A model generated the notes under the pieces. That model was not told the DNA's origin. It saw only the letters and a program-made list of their open reading frames with translations, and did not search any database. A stretch of DNA of 64,000 nucleotides from Sphingobium_A sp965228065 (lineage in GTDB: Bacteria > Pseudomonadota > Alphaproteobacteria > Sphingomonadales > Sphingomonadaceae), in NCBI GenBank assembly GCA_965228065.1, contig OZ245788.1, positions 6,076,001-6,140,000 of the forward strand. The letters are read 5' to 3'. Position 1 is the first letter of the stretch. Every line of letters starts with the position of its first letter. This document shows, piece by piece, positions 8,307 through 17,471 of this stretch. The translations under genes and the position numbers were made by a program.

Positions 8307-9770
8307 TCAGTCGGTGTTGTTGTAGTTCTTGAGCTCGTCACCCGTCAGGCGGACGACGTGGAGCACGTTGGTCGAGCCCGGCGTGCCGAACGGTACGCCT
8401 GCCATCAGGATCACGCGATCGCCGGCGCCGGCAATGCCGTGGCGCAGCGCCATGCGCTTCGACTTGGCGACCATTTCCTCGAACGATCCCACGTCGCGCG
8501 TACGCACCGCGTGCACGCCCCAGAGCAGGCCGAGGCGTCGTGCGGTCGAAACCTTCGGCGTCAGCACGAGCAGCGGCACGCTGGGGCGCTCGCGGGCGAT
8601 TCGCCGCGGCGTCGACCCCGAGCTGGTGAAGCAGATCACCGCGGCGGCGGAAACGGTGACGGCGATTCGGCCGGCGGCCTCCGCCAGCGCATCGGCCGTG
8701 GTCGGATCGGGCCGAGTCTCGGTGAAATGGATGCGGTCGGTATAGGCCGGGTCCGCTTCGACCGCGCGCGCGATCTTGTCCATCATCGCCACCGATTCCT
8801 CGGGCCACGCGCCCGCCGCCGATTCGGCGGACAGCATCACGACATCGGCACCGTCATAGACCGCGGTCGCGACGTCCGAGACCTCGGCCCGCGTCGGCGT
8901 GGGCGCAGTGATCATCGATTCGAGCATCTGGGTCGCAACCACCACGGGCCGGCCGAGACGACGCGCCGATTCGACGATTCGTTTCTGAAGGCGCGGCACT
9001 TCCTCGGGCGGCAGTTCGACGCCCAGATCGCCGCGCGCGACCATCACCGCGTCGGCCAGTTCGAGGATACCGTCGAGCCGCTCGATCGCGGCCGGTTTCT
9101 CGATCTTGGCGAGCAGGGCCGCCTTTCCACCGATCAACTGGCGCGCCTCCGCCACGTCTTCGGGGCGCTGAACGAAGCTGAGCGCGATCCAGTCGGCGCC
9201 CTGTTCGAGCGCGAAGCTCAGATCCTTGCGGTCCTTCTCGGTGAGCGCGGCCATCGGCACGATCACGTCGGGGACGTTGAGGCCCTTGTTGTCGGACAGT
9301 TTCCCGCCGGTTTCGACCACGGTCTCGATCCGGTCCTTCTCGACCACGCGGACACGCAGGACGAGCTTGCCGTCGTCGAGCAACAGTCGCGCGCCCGGCT
9401 CAAGCGCCGCGAAGATCTCGGGATGCGGAAGATTCACGCGAGTCGCATCGCCGAGCGTCTTGTCCCGGTCGAGCAGGAAGGCTGCACCGGTTTCGAGCAT
9501 CGTCGATCCGCCGGCAAAGCGGCCCACGCGCAGCTTGGGGCCCTGCAGGTCGACGAGCACGGTCATCGCGCGACCCAGGTCGCGTTCGAGATCGCGAATC
9601 GCCGCAATCACCTTCGCATGGCCCTCATGGCTGCCATGGCTCATATTGATGCGGAATGCGTCGGCGCCGGCCATGAAAAGCTTGCGGATCATTTCCGGCG
9701 TGTTGCTGGCGGGGCCAAGCGTTGCGAGTACGCGGACTTTGCGCTGGCGGGGTGCGATGATGCTCGTCAC
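8307..9770 (-). CDS. pyk: Pyruvate kinase
   Basis: Pyruvate kinase transfers phosphate from phosphoenolpyruvate to ADP in the last step of glycolysis. The 487-residue protein contains the N-terminal ATLGPAS, RINMSHG and DLQGPKLR motifs, the active-site signature AKIEKPAAIERLDGI with the catalytic lysine (about 220-235), and MVARGDLGVELP. The C-terminal regulatory domain is present. The reading begins with a GTG preceded by GGAG; an ATG overlapping this GTG is out of frame. It converges with rpmJ. Confidence 0.97.
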   Translation of the reverse strand: MTSIIAPRQRKVRVLATLGPASNTPEMIRKLFMAGADAFRINMSHGSHEGHAKVIAAIRDLERDLGRAMTVLVDLQGPKLRVGRFAGGSTMLETGAAFLLDRDKTLGDATRVNLPHPEIFAALEPGARLLLDDGKLVLRVRVVEKDRIETVVETGGKLSDNKGLNVPDVIVPMAALTEKDRKDLSFALEQGADWIALSFVQRPEDVAEARQLIGGKAALLAKIEKPAAIERLDGILELADAVMVARGDLGVELPPEEVPRLQKRIVESARRLGRPVVVATQMLESMITAPTPTRAEVSDVATAVYDGADVVMLSAESAAGAWPEESVAMMDKIARAVEADPAYTDRIHFTETRPDPTTADALAEAAGRIAVTVSAAAVICFTSSGSTPRRIARERPSVPLLVLTPKVSTARRLGLLWGVHAVRTRDVGSFEEMVAKSKRMALRHGIAGAGDRVILMAGVPFGTPGSTNVLHVVRLTGDELKNYNNTD

Positions 9771-9901
9771 ATTGGCTCCGGGATTGTCGGATAAGCGGCT
9801 TAGCTCTTATGCTCGATAGTTCAACGCCCTTGTCGCGACGGGTGTCGCAACCGGTGTCACGATTGACATATGTACCAATAGAGCAGGCTGGAGAAACGAC
9901 G

Positions 9902-10279
9902 ATGACGATCGAAGAGATCGACGACGCAGTGGCGGCAAAGGCGTTCCGCCGGCTGGTCCGCCACCTGCGCCACCGCACGGACACGCAGAATGTCGATCTG
10001 ATGGGGCTCGGCGGCTTCTGCCGCAACTGCCTGGGCGACTGGCTGGCAGAGGCAAGCGGCGGCGCGTTCGACAAGACCGAGGGGCGCGAAGCGGTTTACG
10101 GCATGCCCTATTCGCAGTGGAAGGCGACTCACCAGCTCGACGCCACGCCCGAACAGATCGCGCGCATGGAGGAAAGCATGAAGCGCAACCACCGCGAGGA
10201 GATGCTGGACGAAGCGCTGGACGACAGCTTTCCGGCCAGCGACCCGCCATCGATGACAATGCCCTCTCACGACTCTTGA
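9902..10279 (+). CDS. DUF1244 domain protein with C-terminal extension
   Basis: The 125-residue protein starts at an ATG after GGAGAAACGACG. The family core is residues 1-98, with the signature VDLMGLGGFCRNCLGDW, whose CRNC pair (Cys40, Cys43) could bind metal. The conserved YGMPYSQWK block follows. A tail of about 25 residues (DEALDDSFPASDPPSM) goes beyond the core. The function of DUF1244 is unknown. The next genes on the strand encode a GapR-like protein and a YbjQ protein, a probable small operon. Confidence 0.88.
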   Translation: MTIEEIDDAVAAKAFRRLVRHLRHRTDTQNVDLMGLGGFCRNCLGDWLAEASGGAFDKTEGREAVYGMPYSQWKATHQLDATPEQIARMEESMKRNHREEMLDEALDDSFPASDPPSMTMPSHDS

Positions 10280-10331
10280 GCCGCGCCTCAGCCTCGCCTA
10301 ACAGCGCGGTTCAATCCAACCGGAGAATCAC

Positions 10332-10571
10332 ATGGGCGACACTGTCGCAGCCGATCAGTTGCGGCTGCTCATCGAACGGGTCGAGCGGCTCGAAGAAGAA
10401 AAGAAGGGCATCGCCGACGATATCCGCGACGTCTATGCGGAAGCCAAGTCGACCGGCTATGATGGCAAGATCATGCGCCAGATCGTCCGTCTGCGTAAGA
10501 TGCAGCCCCATGACCGCCAGGAAATGGAAGCACTGCTCGACACCTACAAGGCGGCGCTCGGGCTCGACTGA
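10332..10571 (+). CDS. DUF2312 / GapR family DNA-binding protein
   Basis: The 79-residue protein is almost entirely helical, with an N-terminal coiled coil (LRLLIERVERLEEEKK) and the family block EAKSTGYDGKIMRQIVRLRK. In Caulobacter the homologue GapR is a nucleoid-associated protein that binds overtwisted DNA ahead of replication and transcription; the role here is transferred from that family. An ATG preceded by GGAGAATCAC sets the start. It follows the DUF1244 gene by 52 nt. Confidence 0.9.
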   Translation: MGDTVAADQLRLLIERVERLEEEKKGIADDIRDVYAEAKSTGYDGKIMRQIVRLRKMQPHDRQEMEALLDTYKAALGLD

Positions 10572-10599
10572 GTAGACACCAGCATAGAGGGAGCCGGCG

Positions 10600-10920
10600 A
10601 TGATTCTCACCACCACCACCGCGATCGAAGGACGGGCCGTCAGCGCCTATCTCGGCATCGTCACCGGAGAGGTCATCGTCGGCGCCAATATCTTCAAGGA
10701 CCTGTTCGCCAGCGTCCGCGACATCGTCGGCGGCCGGTCCGGCGCCTACGAAGGCGCATTGCGCGACGCGCGGCGCGAAGCGTTTGGTGAGCTTCAGGCC
10801 GAGGCCCGCGACCTGGGCGCCGATGCGGTGATCGGCATCGATATCGATTACGAAGTCATCGGCCAGAACGGATCGATGCTGATGGTCTCGGTTTCGGGAA
10901 CCGCGGTAAAGCTGGGCTGA
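10600..10920 (+). CDS. YbjQ family heavy-metal-binding domain protein (UPF0145)
   Basis: The 106-residue protein begins MILTTTTAIEGRAV and has the family motifs GEVIVGANIFKDLFASVRDIVGGRSGAYE and LGADAVIGIDIDYE (about 74-87). Members form a small pentameric fold with unknown cellular function. GGGAG precedes the start by 8 nt. It ends the DUF1244-GapR-YbjQ run and converges with the short-chain dehydrogenase gene. Confidence 0.9.
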   Translation: MILTTTTAIEGRAVSAYLGIVTGEVIVGANIFKDLFASVRDIVGGRSGAYEGALRDARREAFGELQAEARDLGADAVIGIDIDYEVIGQNGSMLMVSVSGTAVKLG

Positions 10921-10929
10921 TCAAGCGGT

Positions 10930-11700
10930 TTAGCCAACCAGCGCCGACAGGCCTCCATCGACGCAGAGCGCCTGGCCCGTCACATAGCGCGATGCATCGG
11001 ACGCGAAGAAAAGCGCGGGGCCCGCGATGTCGCGATCGGGATCGCCGAGCCGGCGCATCGGAATACGCGCAGTCAGCACATCGCCGCGCTCCGCCAGCGT
11101 GGTGCGGGTCATCCTGGTGGGCATCCAGCCCGGCAGGATCGCATTGACCCGCAACCCGAGCGGCCCCCATTCGGCGGCAAGATTCTTGACCAGATTGATC
11201 TGCGCGGCCTTCGTCGCATTATAGGCGACGGTCGGCACATCATCGGGCGATACCCCGCCCAGACCCGCGATCGAGCCGATCATGATGATCGAGCCCGTGC
11301 CGCGATCGATCATCCCGCCCGCCGCGACCGCGCGGGTTAAGGCCCAGGTTCCGGTCAGGTTGATCTGGACCACCTTGTTCCATCCCTCGAGCGGATAGGA
11401 TTCGGCCGGCGCCCCCCAGCTTGTCCCGGCATTGTTGAACAGCACGTCGACCGGACCGCAACGACGGCCGATATCGGCGACGAACGCTTCGGCGCCGTCG
11501 GCATCCGCCAGGTCATGGACGATGCCGAGCACGTCGATACCGTCGGCACGCAACGCATCCTCGGTCTCGGCGACGCCCTGGGCGGACCGTGCGGTCACCA
11601 CCAAGCGAGCGCCTTCGCGTCCGAGCGCCCGGGCGATCCCCAGGCCGATCCCGCGCGTTGCCCCGGTGACGAGGCACAATTTTCCCGCAAGCACGCCCAT
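10930..11700 (-). CDS. Short-chain dehydrogenase/reductase (SDR)
   Basis: This 256-residue classical SDR has the cofactor loop TGATRGIG (12-19), NNAG (89-92), the catalytic serine in IGSIAG (Ser143), and the YNATK motif (Tyr160, Lys164). The C-terminus keeps the CVDGGLS block. It would oxidise or reduce an alcohol/ketone with NAD(P). Its ATG directly abuts the stop codon of the upstream dioxygenase gene, so it is the third gene of the TonB receptor-dioxygenase-SDR operon and probably works on the imported compound. The substrate is not known. Confidence 0.92.
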   Translation of the reverse strand: MGVLAGKLCLVTGATRGIGLGIARALGREGARLVVTARSAQGVAETEDALRADGIDVLGIVHDLADADGAEAFVADIGRRCGPVDVLFNNAGTSWGAPAESYPLEGWNKVVQINLTGTWALTRAVAAGGMIDRGTGSIIMIGSIAGLGGVSPDDVPTVAYNATKAAQINLVKNLAAEWGPLGLRVNAILPGWMPTRMTRTTLAERGDVLTARIPMRRLGDPDRDIAGPALFFASDASRYVTGQALCVDGGLSALVG

Positions 11701-12627
11701 TCAGCCCCCCTGTGTCCGGGCAAGCGACGTGAATCGGCCGATCCGCTCGATTGGGGCGCCCTCCTCCCCAAACGGATAAGGATTTTCGAGGCCGACCAGA
11801 TGGCGGAAGCGCCCGGTGTTGCGCGCCAGCGCCTCCGCGCTCACGCGTTCGCGATACCATTCCTGCGTCTGCATATAGATCCGGCAGAAATAGAGGATCA
11901 GGTTGACGCGCAGCCCCGGCACCTGCCGCGGAAAGGCGCCGTGCCAGGTGTTGCCGTGCCAGACGACCAACGACCCGGCCGGCGCGGTCACCGGCACCTG
12001 CCGGTCGAAGTCGGTCGTTTCCCGCGTGGTCGGCGGGCGGCAGAATTTGTGGCTGCCGGGCCAGAAGCTGAGCGCGCCCCTGTCGCGATCATAATCGGTC
12101 AGCAGCCAGGTGGCATTGGCGACCTGCGCAAAGGCCGGATACGGCGCCGGCACCATCGCGCTGTCCGAATGCAGGATCAGATGGTCCGTGCCCGGTCCCT
12201 TCAGGATCGAGTTCATGCTGCTGAGCACGCAGCTTTCGCCGACCAGATAGGTGATCAGCGAAAGCACCGTCTCGTTCATCATCGCCCGTTCGAAAATCGG
12301 ATCCTCGAGCAGCAGATAGAAGAGATGCTGGCCCCAGGCCGACCCGCCGGCATGGCTCTCGGCATCGGCGGGATCGAGCGAATGGCCGGAGCGTCGTTCG
12401 GCGATCTCCAGCACCTTGCGAAGCAATGCGTCGGCGAAACCGGCTGGTGCCGCGCGCCCGGGCTCGACGATCGTGAACCCATAGCTGTCGAGCTCCGCGG
12501 CATGATGTTCGAGCCCCAGCCGGCGCAGTTCGGCCAGCGGATCCCTGAACCGGTCCGGCGCCTCGCCCGCCGCCAGCGTGGCCGCGACGCTGGTCGGGCC
12601 GGCGATCTCTGCATCTGCTCGCGTCAT
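11701..12627 (-). CDS. Phytanoyl-CoA dioxygenase (PhyH) family oxygenase
   Basis: The 308-residue protein carries the iron ligands of Fe(II)/2-oxoglutarate oxygenases as HSD (His153, Asp155) and a distal histidine in WHGNTWHG (His229 by position before GAFPRQ). Arg240 is the likely 2-oxoglutarate anchor. It would hydroxylate an organic substrate using O2 and 2-oxoglutarate. The family is broad, and the true substrate need not be a phytanoyl thioester. GAGGA precedes the ATG, 10 nt after the receptor stop codon. The SDR gene follows immediately, suggesting hydroxylation then alcohol oxidation. Confidence 0.85.
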   Translation of the reverse strand: MTRADAEIAGPTSVAATLAAGEAPDRFRDPLAELRRLGLEHHAAELDSYGFTIVEPGRAAPAGFADALLRKVLEIAERRSGHSLDPADAESHAGGSAWGQHLFYLLLEDPIFERAMMNETVLSLITYLVGESCVLSSMNSILKGPGTDHLILHSDSAMVPAPYPAFAQVANATWLLTDYDRDRGALSFWPGSHKFCRPPTTRETTDFDRQVPVTAPAGSLVVWHGNTWHGAFPRQVPGLRVNLILYFCRIYMQTQEWYRERVSAEALARNTGRFRHLVGLENPYPFGEEGAPIERIGRFTSLARTQGG

Positions 12628-12637
12628 TCGTCCGTCC

Positions 12638-14818
12638 TCAGAATTTCACCAGCATCTCGGCGCCGTAGGTGCGCGGTTGCCCCAGCGACTGCGCGACCTG
12701 ACCCGGCACCACCGCGCCCCTGAAACGGTTGGTCACATAGGTCTCGTCGGTGAGATTGCGCGCCCAGGCCGACAGGCGCCACGCGCCGCTTTCGGGGCCG
12801 ATGCCGATCCGCGCATTGAGCAGAGTCAGCGCGCCGGACGAATAGGCATTGTCCGACGCGAAGAAGAGCCGGCTGCGGTGGCTCGCCTCGCCCCGCAGGA
12901 AGAGTTGGAGGCTGCCGCCGAGCGGCTGAGTCCATTCGAAGGCGCCGCTGAGCGTGCTCCTGGGCGCCAGCGGCAACCTGTTGCCGGTATAATCCGCGCC
13001 GGCCGCATTGGCATTCGGGAAGGATTCGAAGACCGCGTCGACATAGCCATAGCTCGCGGTCAGCTGAAGCTGCCGCACCGGCAGCGCCGAAAGCTCGATC
13101 TCGAAGCCCTTGCTGCGTGCCTTGGCCGCGTTCGAGGTCTGGAACTGCGCGATGCCGCCGCCGACCGAGATGAGCTGATTCTGCTGCAGGTCGGTATAGT
13201 CCATGTAGAATATCGAGGCGTTGATGCGCAGCCGGCTGTCGAGAAACTCGCTCTTGAGCCCGAGCTCGTAATTGTTGACCGATTCCGGCCGATATTCGGC
13301 GCTGTCGGTCGGCGTCACGGAGAAGACGTTGAAGCCGCCCGACTTGTAGCCCTGGCTGAACGTCGCATAGGCGAGCAGCTTCGGACGAGGGCGCCATTCC
13401 AGGCTGACCGACGGCGAAACCTTGCCTTCGCTGCGCTTCAGGTGGCGCGGCGCGATGCTCGCCGCGATGACGCCGAACGGATCGCCGATCTGCTCGAAGT
13501 CGAGCGTCTTGCGTTCGTGGGTGTAGCGCAGGCCCGCCGCCAGGCTCAGCGCATCGGTGAAACGATAGACCGCGCGTCCAAATGCCGCATAGCTGTCGGT
13601 GTCGACATTCGCCCGGATCGTCGCGTTCGTGCGGGTCGGATAGATGCCGAGATCGGGGCCGATCACCACGAGCGACGTCGTGTCGAGCGACTGATGATAA
13701 TAATAGAGGCCCGCCACATAGCTGAAGCGATCCGCAGCATCGCTCGCGAAGCGCAGCTCCTGTGAAAACTGGCTCTGGCGCTCGCGAATGCCGGTGTCGA
13801 GCATGTCGAGCACGCTATAGTCGTTGTCCTGGATGTTGTTCCATTTGTAGCCACGCAGCGCGGTGATCGAGGTCAGCGTTCCACCGCCGGTCCGCAAATT
13901 GAATTCGCCCGATGCGCCGTAGACGTCGCGATTCTGCGTGGTGTCGGTCGACTGAGCCACCACCCGGTCATCGGGATCGGCATCGGCGAAGGGTGTGCCG
14001 GCAAAGGCGCCATTGTTGGAGATATCATAGGCGCCGGAATGCGTGCGATCGCGTGAGATATCTCCACGCAGGACGAAATCCCAGTCGCCGCCCGGATCAT
14101 AGGCGAGCGTCAACCGGCCACCGAGGCCGTCGAGATCGTCGAGCCGCGTGCCGGTGAAGCTGTTCCGGACCATGCCGTCGCGGCGGTCGAGCGACACGGC
14201 CGCGCTGGCGAACAGTGCGCCGGACAGGGGGCCGCTGACGACCGCGTTCGCGCGTATCGCATCGTAATTGCCATAGCTGATGCTCGCCGCCGCGCGCGCA
14301 TCGGCATTGGGGCGGCGGGTGAGGATATTGACCGCGCCGGCGATGGTGTTGCGGCCATAGAGCGTCCCCTGCGGGCCGCGCAGAACCTCGATCCGCTCGA
14401 GATCGAACAGGTTAGAATTGATGGTCGCGGCACGCCCCATATAGACGCCGTCGACATAGACGCCGACGCTCTGGTCGAGCCCGGGATTGTTAAGATCCGC
14501 GGAGATGCCGCGGATCGCGATCGAGGTCGTGCGCAACTCGCGCGGCGCGACATAGACGTTGGGCAGCGCGTTCGAAATATCCTCGACACGCCCCACGCCC
14601 GCATTCTCAAGCGTCTTCGCGGTGAGCGCGCTGATCGACAGCGGCGTATCCTGAAGACCCTGGGTGCGCCGTTGCGCAGTCACCAATATCTCCTCCAGCT
14701 CGTCGTCCGCACCGGCGGCCTGCGCCGGCGGTTCCTGCGCGACTGCAGCTCCGGACGTCATGGCCGTGGCCAGAACGAGGCAGCTTCCCCCGAGACGAAC
14801 CATGTTCGCGAATTTCAT
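12638..14818 (-). CDS. TonB-dependent outer-membrane receptor (first of pair)
   Basis: The 726-residue protein has a Sec signal peptide ending AAVAQ (about residue 28), a TonB box EEILVTAQRR (42-51), a plug domain with VLRGPQGTLYGRNTIAGAVN, and a C-terminal barrel ending in phenylalanine (GAEMLVKF). Such receptors import bulky substrates through the outer membrane using proton-motive energy. GGGGATCAGAC precedes the start. It heads an operon with the PhyH oxygenase and SDR. The palindrome at 14930-14943 lies about 110 nt upstream, in the spacer shared with the second receptor. Confidence 0.95.
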   Translation of the reverse strand: MKFANMVRLGGSCLVLATAMTSGAAVAQEPPAQAAGADDELEEILVTAQRRTQGLQDTPLSISALTAKTLENAGVGRVEDISNALPNVYVAPRELRTTSIAIRGISADLNNPGLDQSVGVYVDGVYMGRAATINSNLFDLERIEVLRGPQGTLYGRNTIAGAVNILTRRPNADARAAASISYGNYDAIRANAVVSGPLSGALFASAAVSLDRRDGMVRNSFTGTRLDDLDGLGGRLTLAYDPGGDWDFVLRGDISRDRTHSGAYDISNNGAFAGTPFADADPDDRVVAQSTDTTQNRDVYGASGEFNLRTGGGTLTSITALRGYKWNNIQDNDYSVLDMLDTGIRERQSQFSQELRFASDAADRFSYVAGLYYYHQSLDTTSLVVIGPDLGIYPTRTNATIRANVDTDSYAAFGRAVYRFTDALSLAAGLRYTHERKTLDFEQIGDPFGVIAASIAPRHLKRSEGKVSPSVSLEWRPRPKLLAYATFSQGYKSGGFNVFSVTPTDSAEYRPESVNNYELGLKSEFLDSRLRINASIFYMDYTDLQQNQLISVGGGIAQFQTSNAAKARSKGFEIELSALPVRQLQLTASYGYVDAVFESFPNANAAGADYTGNRLPLAPRSTLSGAFEWTQPLGGSLQLFLRGEASHRSRLFFASDNAYSSGALTLLNARIGIGPESGAWRLSAWARNLTDETYVTNRFRGAVVPGQVAQSLGQPRTYGAEMLVKF

Positions 14819-14929
14819 GTCTGATCCCCAATCCGAGTGGCAGCCGCCGGCCTTTCCGGTCGCGAGGGAGACCCCTGCTCTGCACGCTCACGATGGAACG
14901 GCGATTGCCGCTTCCAGTCAAGATAAAAA

Positions 14930-14943
14930 TGAGTATGATCTCA
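14930..14943. promoter_or_regulatory. Island operator, site 1 (TGAG-TATGAT-CTCA)
   Basis: This 14-bp palindrome lies in the 150-bp spacer between the two divergent receptor genes, 28 nt before the second receptor start. The same TGAG-N6-CTCA form recurs in three other promoters of the island, so it is a likely binding site for the TetR regulator at 20.9 kb. Confidence 0.7.
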
Positions 14944-14971
14944 ACTTTTAGAAATGGGGAGGGTCATGGCC

Positions 14972-17155
14972 ATGCGGAACTTCTGGTTTTTCACAACAGC
15001 CATCGTGACGGTCTGCGCAGCCGGCGTGCCCGCGGCGGCACAGGATCAGGCGCCGGGAACCAATGCGGGCGACGACATCATCGTCACCGCGCGAAAAACC
15101 CGCGAACGGCTGCAGGATGCGCCGATCTCGATCACCGCACTGACCGCCTCTGAGCTTCAGCGGCGCGGGATCGATAGCCTCGCGGACGTGGCGAAGGTCA
15201 CGCCGGGCCTGAACTACGGCGATTTCGGGGACATGAAACTCTCCCCCACCTCGCTGCGCGGCGTCGTCGGTTCGGCGGGCTCCGCGGGTGCCGATCCCGC
15301 AGTCGGCTATTATGTCGACGAGGTGTTTGTCGGTCAGGGCGCGGGCGCGAATCTCGACCTTTACGACATTGCCCAGGTGGAAGTGCTGCGCGGACCGCAG
15401 GGCACGCTTTACGGCCGCAACACGATCGGCGGCGTCATCAACATCACGACCGAAAGGCCGGGCGACGAGCTCAAGGCGTCATTCAGCGGGATCTTCGGCA
15501 ATTACGACCGCACGCGCCTCGCCGGCTCGCTTTCGGGGCCGCTGGTGGAGGGATTGCTCAGCGCCAAGGTCGCGCTGGTTCGCGATTTTCGCGACGGATA
15601 TGAGCGCAACATCTTCCTCAACCGCGACGTCAACGATCAGAATGGCTGGTCCGGCCGCGCGCAGCTGCTCTTCACGCCCGCGCCCGATACCGAATTGCTG
15701 CTCAGCGTCGACCATGCCGAAGCGCATCAGGAGACGCTGGTGTTCGAGACGCTGCGCTACAATCCGGCGGCGTTGGTCACCCAATTGCTCAAGGGTCAGG
15801 GATTTGCGCTCAACGCCGATCCGTTCGACCGGCGCGTGATCGCGAATGCGCCCAGCGAGGAGCGGCTGAATTCCACCGGCGTATCGGCGAATTTCCGGAC
15901 CCGGCTGGGTGGCATCGATATCGTCGACATCGCCGCCTATCGCGAGCACGACTATTACAGCCGCACAGACACCTGCCGGTGCCAGCTCGCCATCACCTAT
16001 GACGGCGACCCCGAGCGGGTGAAGCGCTTTTCCAACGAACTCCGCCTCAGTGGGACCGTCGGTCCACTCAGCCTGCTCGGCGGCCTCTATTATCTCGATC
16101 AGGACACCGACAATCAGAGCTTCATCGAACTCGGCTCCGCGACCGCGGCGATCTTCGGCGATCCCAGCCTGAGCGGCTCGATCATCGGATCGACCGGGCG
16201 GCTCAAGACGATCAGCAAGGCGGTGTTCGCAAGCGGCACGCTGGCGCTCAGCGACCGGATCGATGTCACGCTCGGCGCGCGATACACGCATGACAGCAAG
16301 CGGATCCGCTATGTCCAGACCGATCCGCTCTCGATCCTGGGCGGCAGCGCCACGATCGTCGCGAAGGACAGCTGGGGCCGGCTGACGCCGAATGCCAATA
16401 TCCGTTTCCGTATCTCGCCGACCCTGATGACCTATCTCACCGCGTCGAAAGGCTTCAAGAGCGGCGGTTTCAACGATGCGCTGGGCGACGCCAACGGCAT
16501 CGCATTCGGCCCCGAATCGCTCTGGAATTACGAGGCCGGGCTGAAGACCGAGTTGTTCGACCGCCGCCTGTCGATCAACGCCGCCGTCTATTCGATGCGC
16601 TGGAACGACATCCAGATCACCACGCAGAATCCCGCGACGACCTTCTTCAATCCGATTATCCTCAACGCCGGCCGCGCCCATAGCCGCGGCGTCGAGATCG
16701 AGGTCGATGCGCGCATCAGCGATCGGCTGCGGCTGAGCGGCAATGTCGCGGTGCAGGACGCGAAATATGAGGAAGGGCTGCTTCCAAACGGGCAACCGCT
16801 GCGCTTCATTCCCTTCGCCGCCGCCTATACCGGCGCCGTCAACGCGGACTATACCGTGCCGACCGGCATCGGCCCGCTGACGCTCCAGGCGGAATACCAG
16901 CTGCGCGGCCGCAGCTATCTGACCACCAACAACGATCCCGACGGCCGCGTCGGGGCCTATGGCCTGCTCAACCTGCGGATGACGCTGGCGTCCGACAGTG
17001 GCCGCTGGCGCGTCTCGCTGTTCGGCAAGAACGTGACCGACAAGACCTATATGACCCGGCTCTTCGACCTTTATGACAATACGCTCAACGGCCAGAAGCT
17101 GATCACACTGGGCGAGCCGCGCACCTATGGCGTGGAGTATCGGGTGAATTTCTGA
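14972..17155 (+). CDS. TonB-dependent outer-membrane receptor (second of pair)
   Basis: Read from the ATG that lies 9 nt after GGAGG, the protein has 727 residues, starts MRNFWFFTTAIVTVCAAG and has a signal peptide ending AAAQ. TonB box DDIIVTARKT, plug motif VLRGPQGTLYGRNTIGGVIN and the terminal barrel strand GVEYRVNF are clear. ATGs 6 and 18 nt upstream overlap or precede the ribosome site and are less likely. It is transcribed away from the first receptor; the two may recognise different forms of the same nutrient. Confidence 0.95.
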   Translation: MRNFWFFTTAIVTVCAAGVPAAAQDQAPGTNAGDDIIVTARKTRERLQDAPISITALTASELQRRGIDSLADVAKVTPGLNYGDFGDMKLSPTSLRGVVGSAGSAGADPAVGYYVDEVFVGQGAGANLDLYDIAQVEVLRGPQGTLYGRNTIGGVINITTERPGDELKASFSGIFGNYDRTRLAGSLSGPLVEGLLSAKVALVRDFRDGYERNIFLNRDVNDQNGWSGRAQLLFTPAPDTELLLSVDHAEAHQETLVFETLRYNPAALVTQLLKGQGFALNADPFDRRVIANAPSEERLNSTGVSANFRTRLGGIDIVDIAAYREHDYYSRTDTCRCQLAITYDGDPERVKRFSNELRLSGTVGPLSLLGGLYYLDQDTDNQSFIELGSATAAIFGDPSLSGSIIGSTGRLKTISKAVFASGTLALSDRIDVTLGARYTHDSKRIRYVQTDPLSILGGSATIVAKDSWGRLTPNANIRFRISPTLMTYLTASKGFKSGGFNDALGDANGIAFGPESLWNYEAGLKTELFDRRLSINAAVYSMRWNDIQITTQNPATTFFNPIILNAGRAHSRGVEIEVDARISDRLRLSGNVAVQDAKYEEGLLPNGQPLRFIPFAAAYTGAVNADYTVPTGIGPLTLQAEYQLRGRSYLTTNNDPDGRVGAYGLLNLRMTLASDSGRWRVSLFGKNVTDKTYMTRLFDLYDNTLNGQKLITLGEPRTYGVEYRVNF

Positions 17156-17471
17156 TGGGTGGTGGCGGGTGCCTGCCGCAATGGCCGGGGCCCCCGCGCC
17201 AACCTCCGTTTGTCCCGAGCCCTTCGACTGCCCGCCAGGGCGGGCGCTCAGGATAAACTTCGGCCTGTGGCCGAAGTCGAGGGAGCCGTCCGAGCGAAGT
17301 CGAGGACCTACTGCGCCATCAGCCTCGGCTGCGCTCGGCTTAGTCCCTCGACTTCTCCGCGCAGCGGAGAAGCCTGTCCTGAGCGCCTGCCTTGGCAGGC
17401 AGTCGAAGGGCTCGGGATAAACGGGGTTGGGGCTCGATCATCTCGTCAGGCTTTTCTTCACGTGCAGCGGA
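17156..17471. other. Convergent intergenic stretch with no gene
   Basis: This 316-bp spacer lies between the ends of the second receptor and the acyl-CoA ligase. It contains no supported gene and is dominated by a 203-bp inverted repeat annotated separately. Confidence 0.7.
17214..17416. repeat. 203-bp inverted repeat between convergent genes
   Basis: The left arm begins CCCGAGCCCTTCGACTGCC and the right arm ends GGCAGTCGAAGGGCTCGGG; about 40 bp at each end are inverted copies. Between them are shorter hairpins (CTTCGG-CCTGTGG-CCGAAG, and CTTCTC-CGCGCAGCG-GAGAAG). The outer word also occurs inside repeats at 46.9 and 58.8 kb. Given the position it could stop transcription from both sides. 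Confidence 0.8.
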
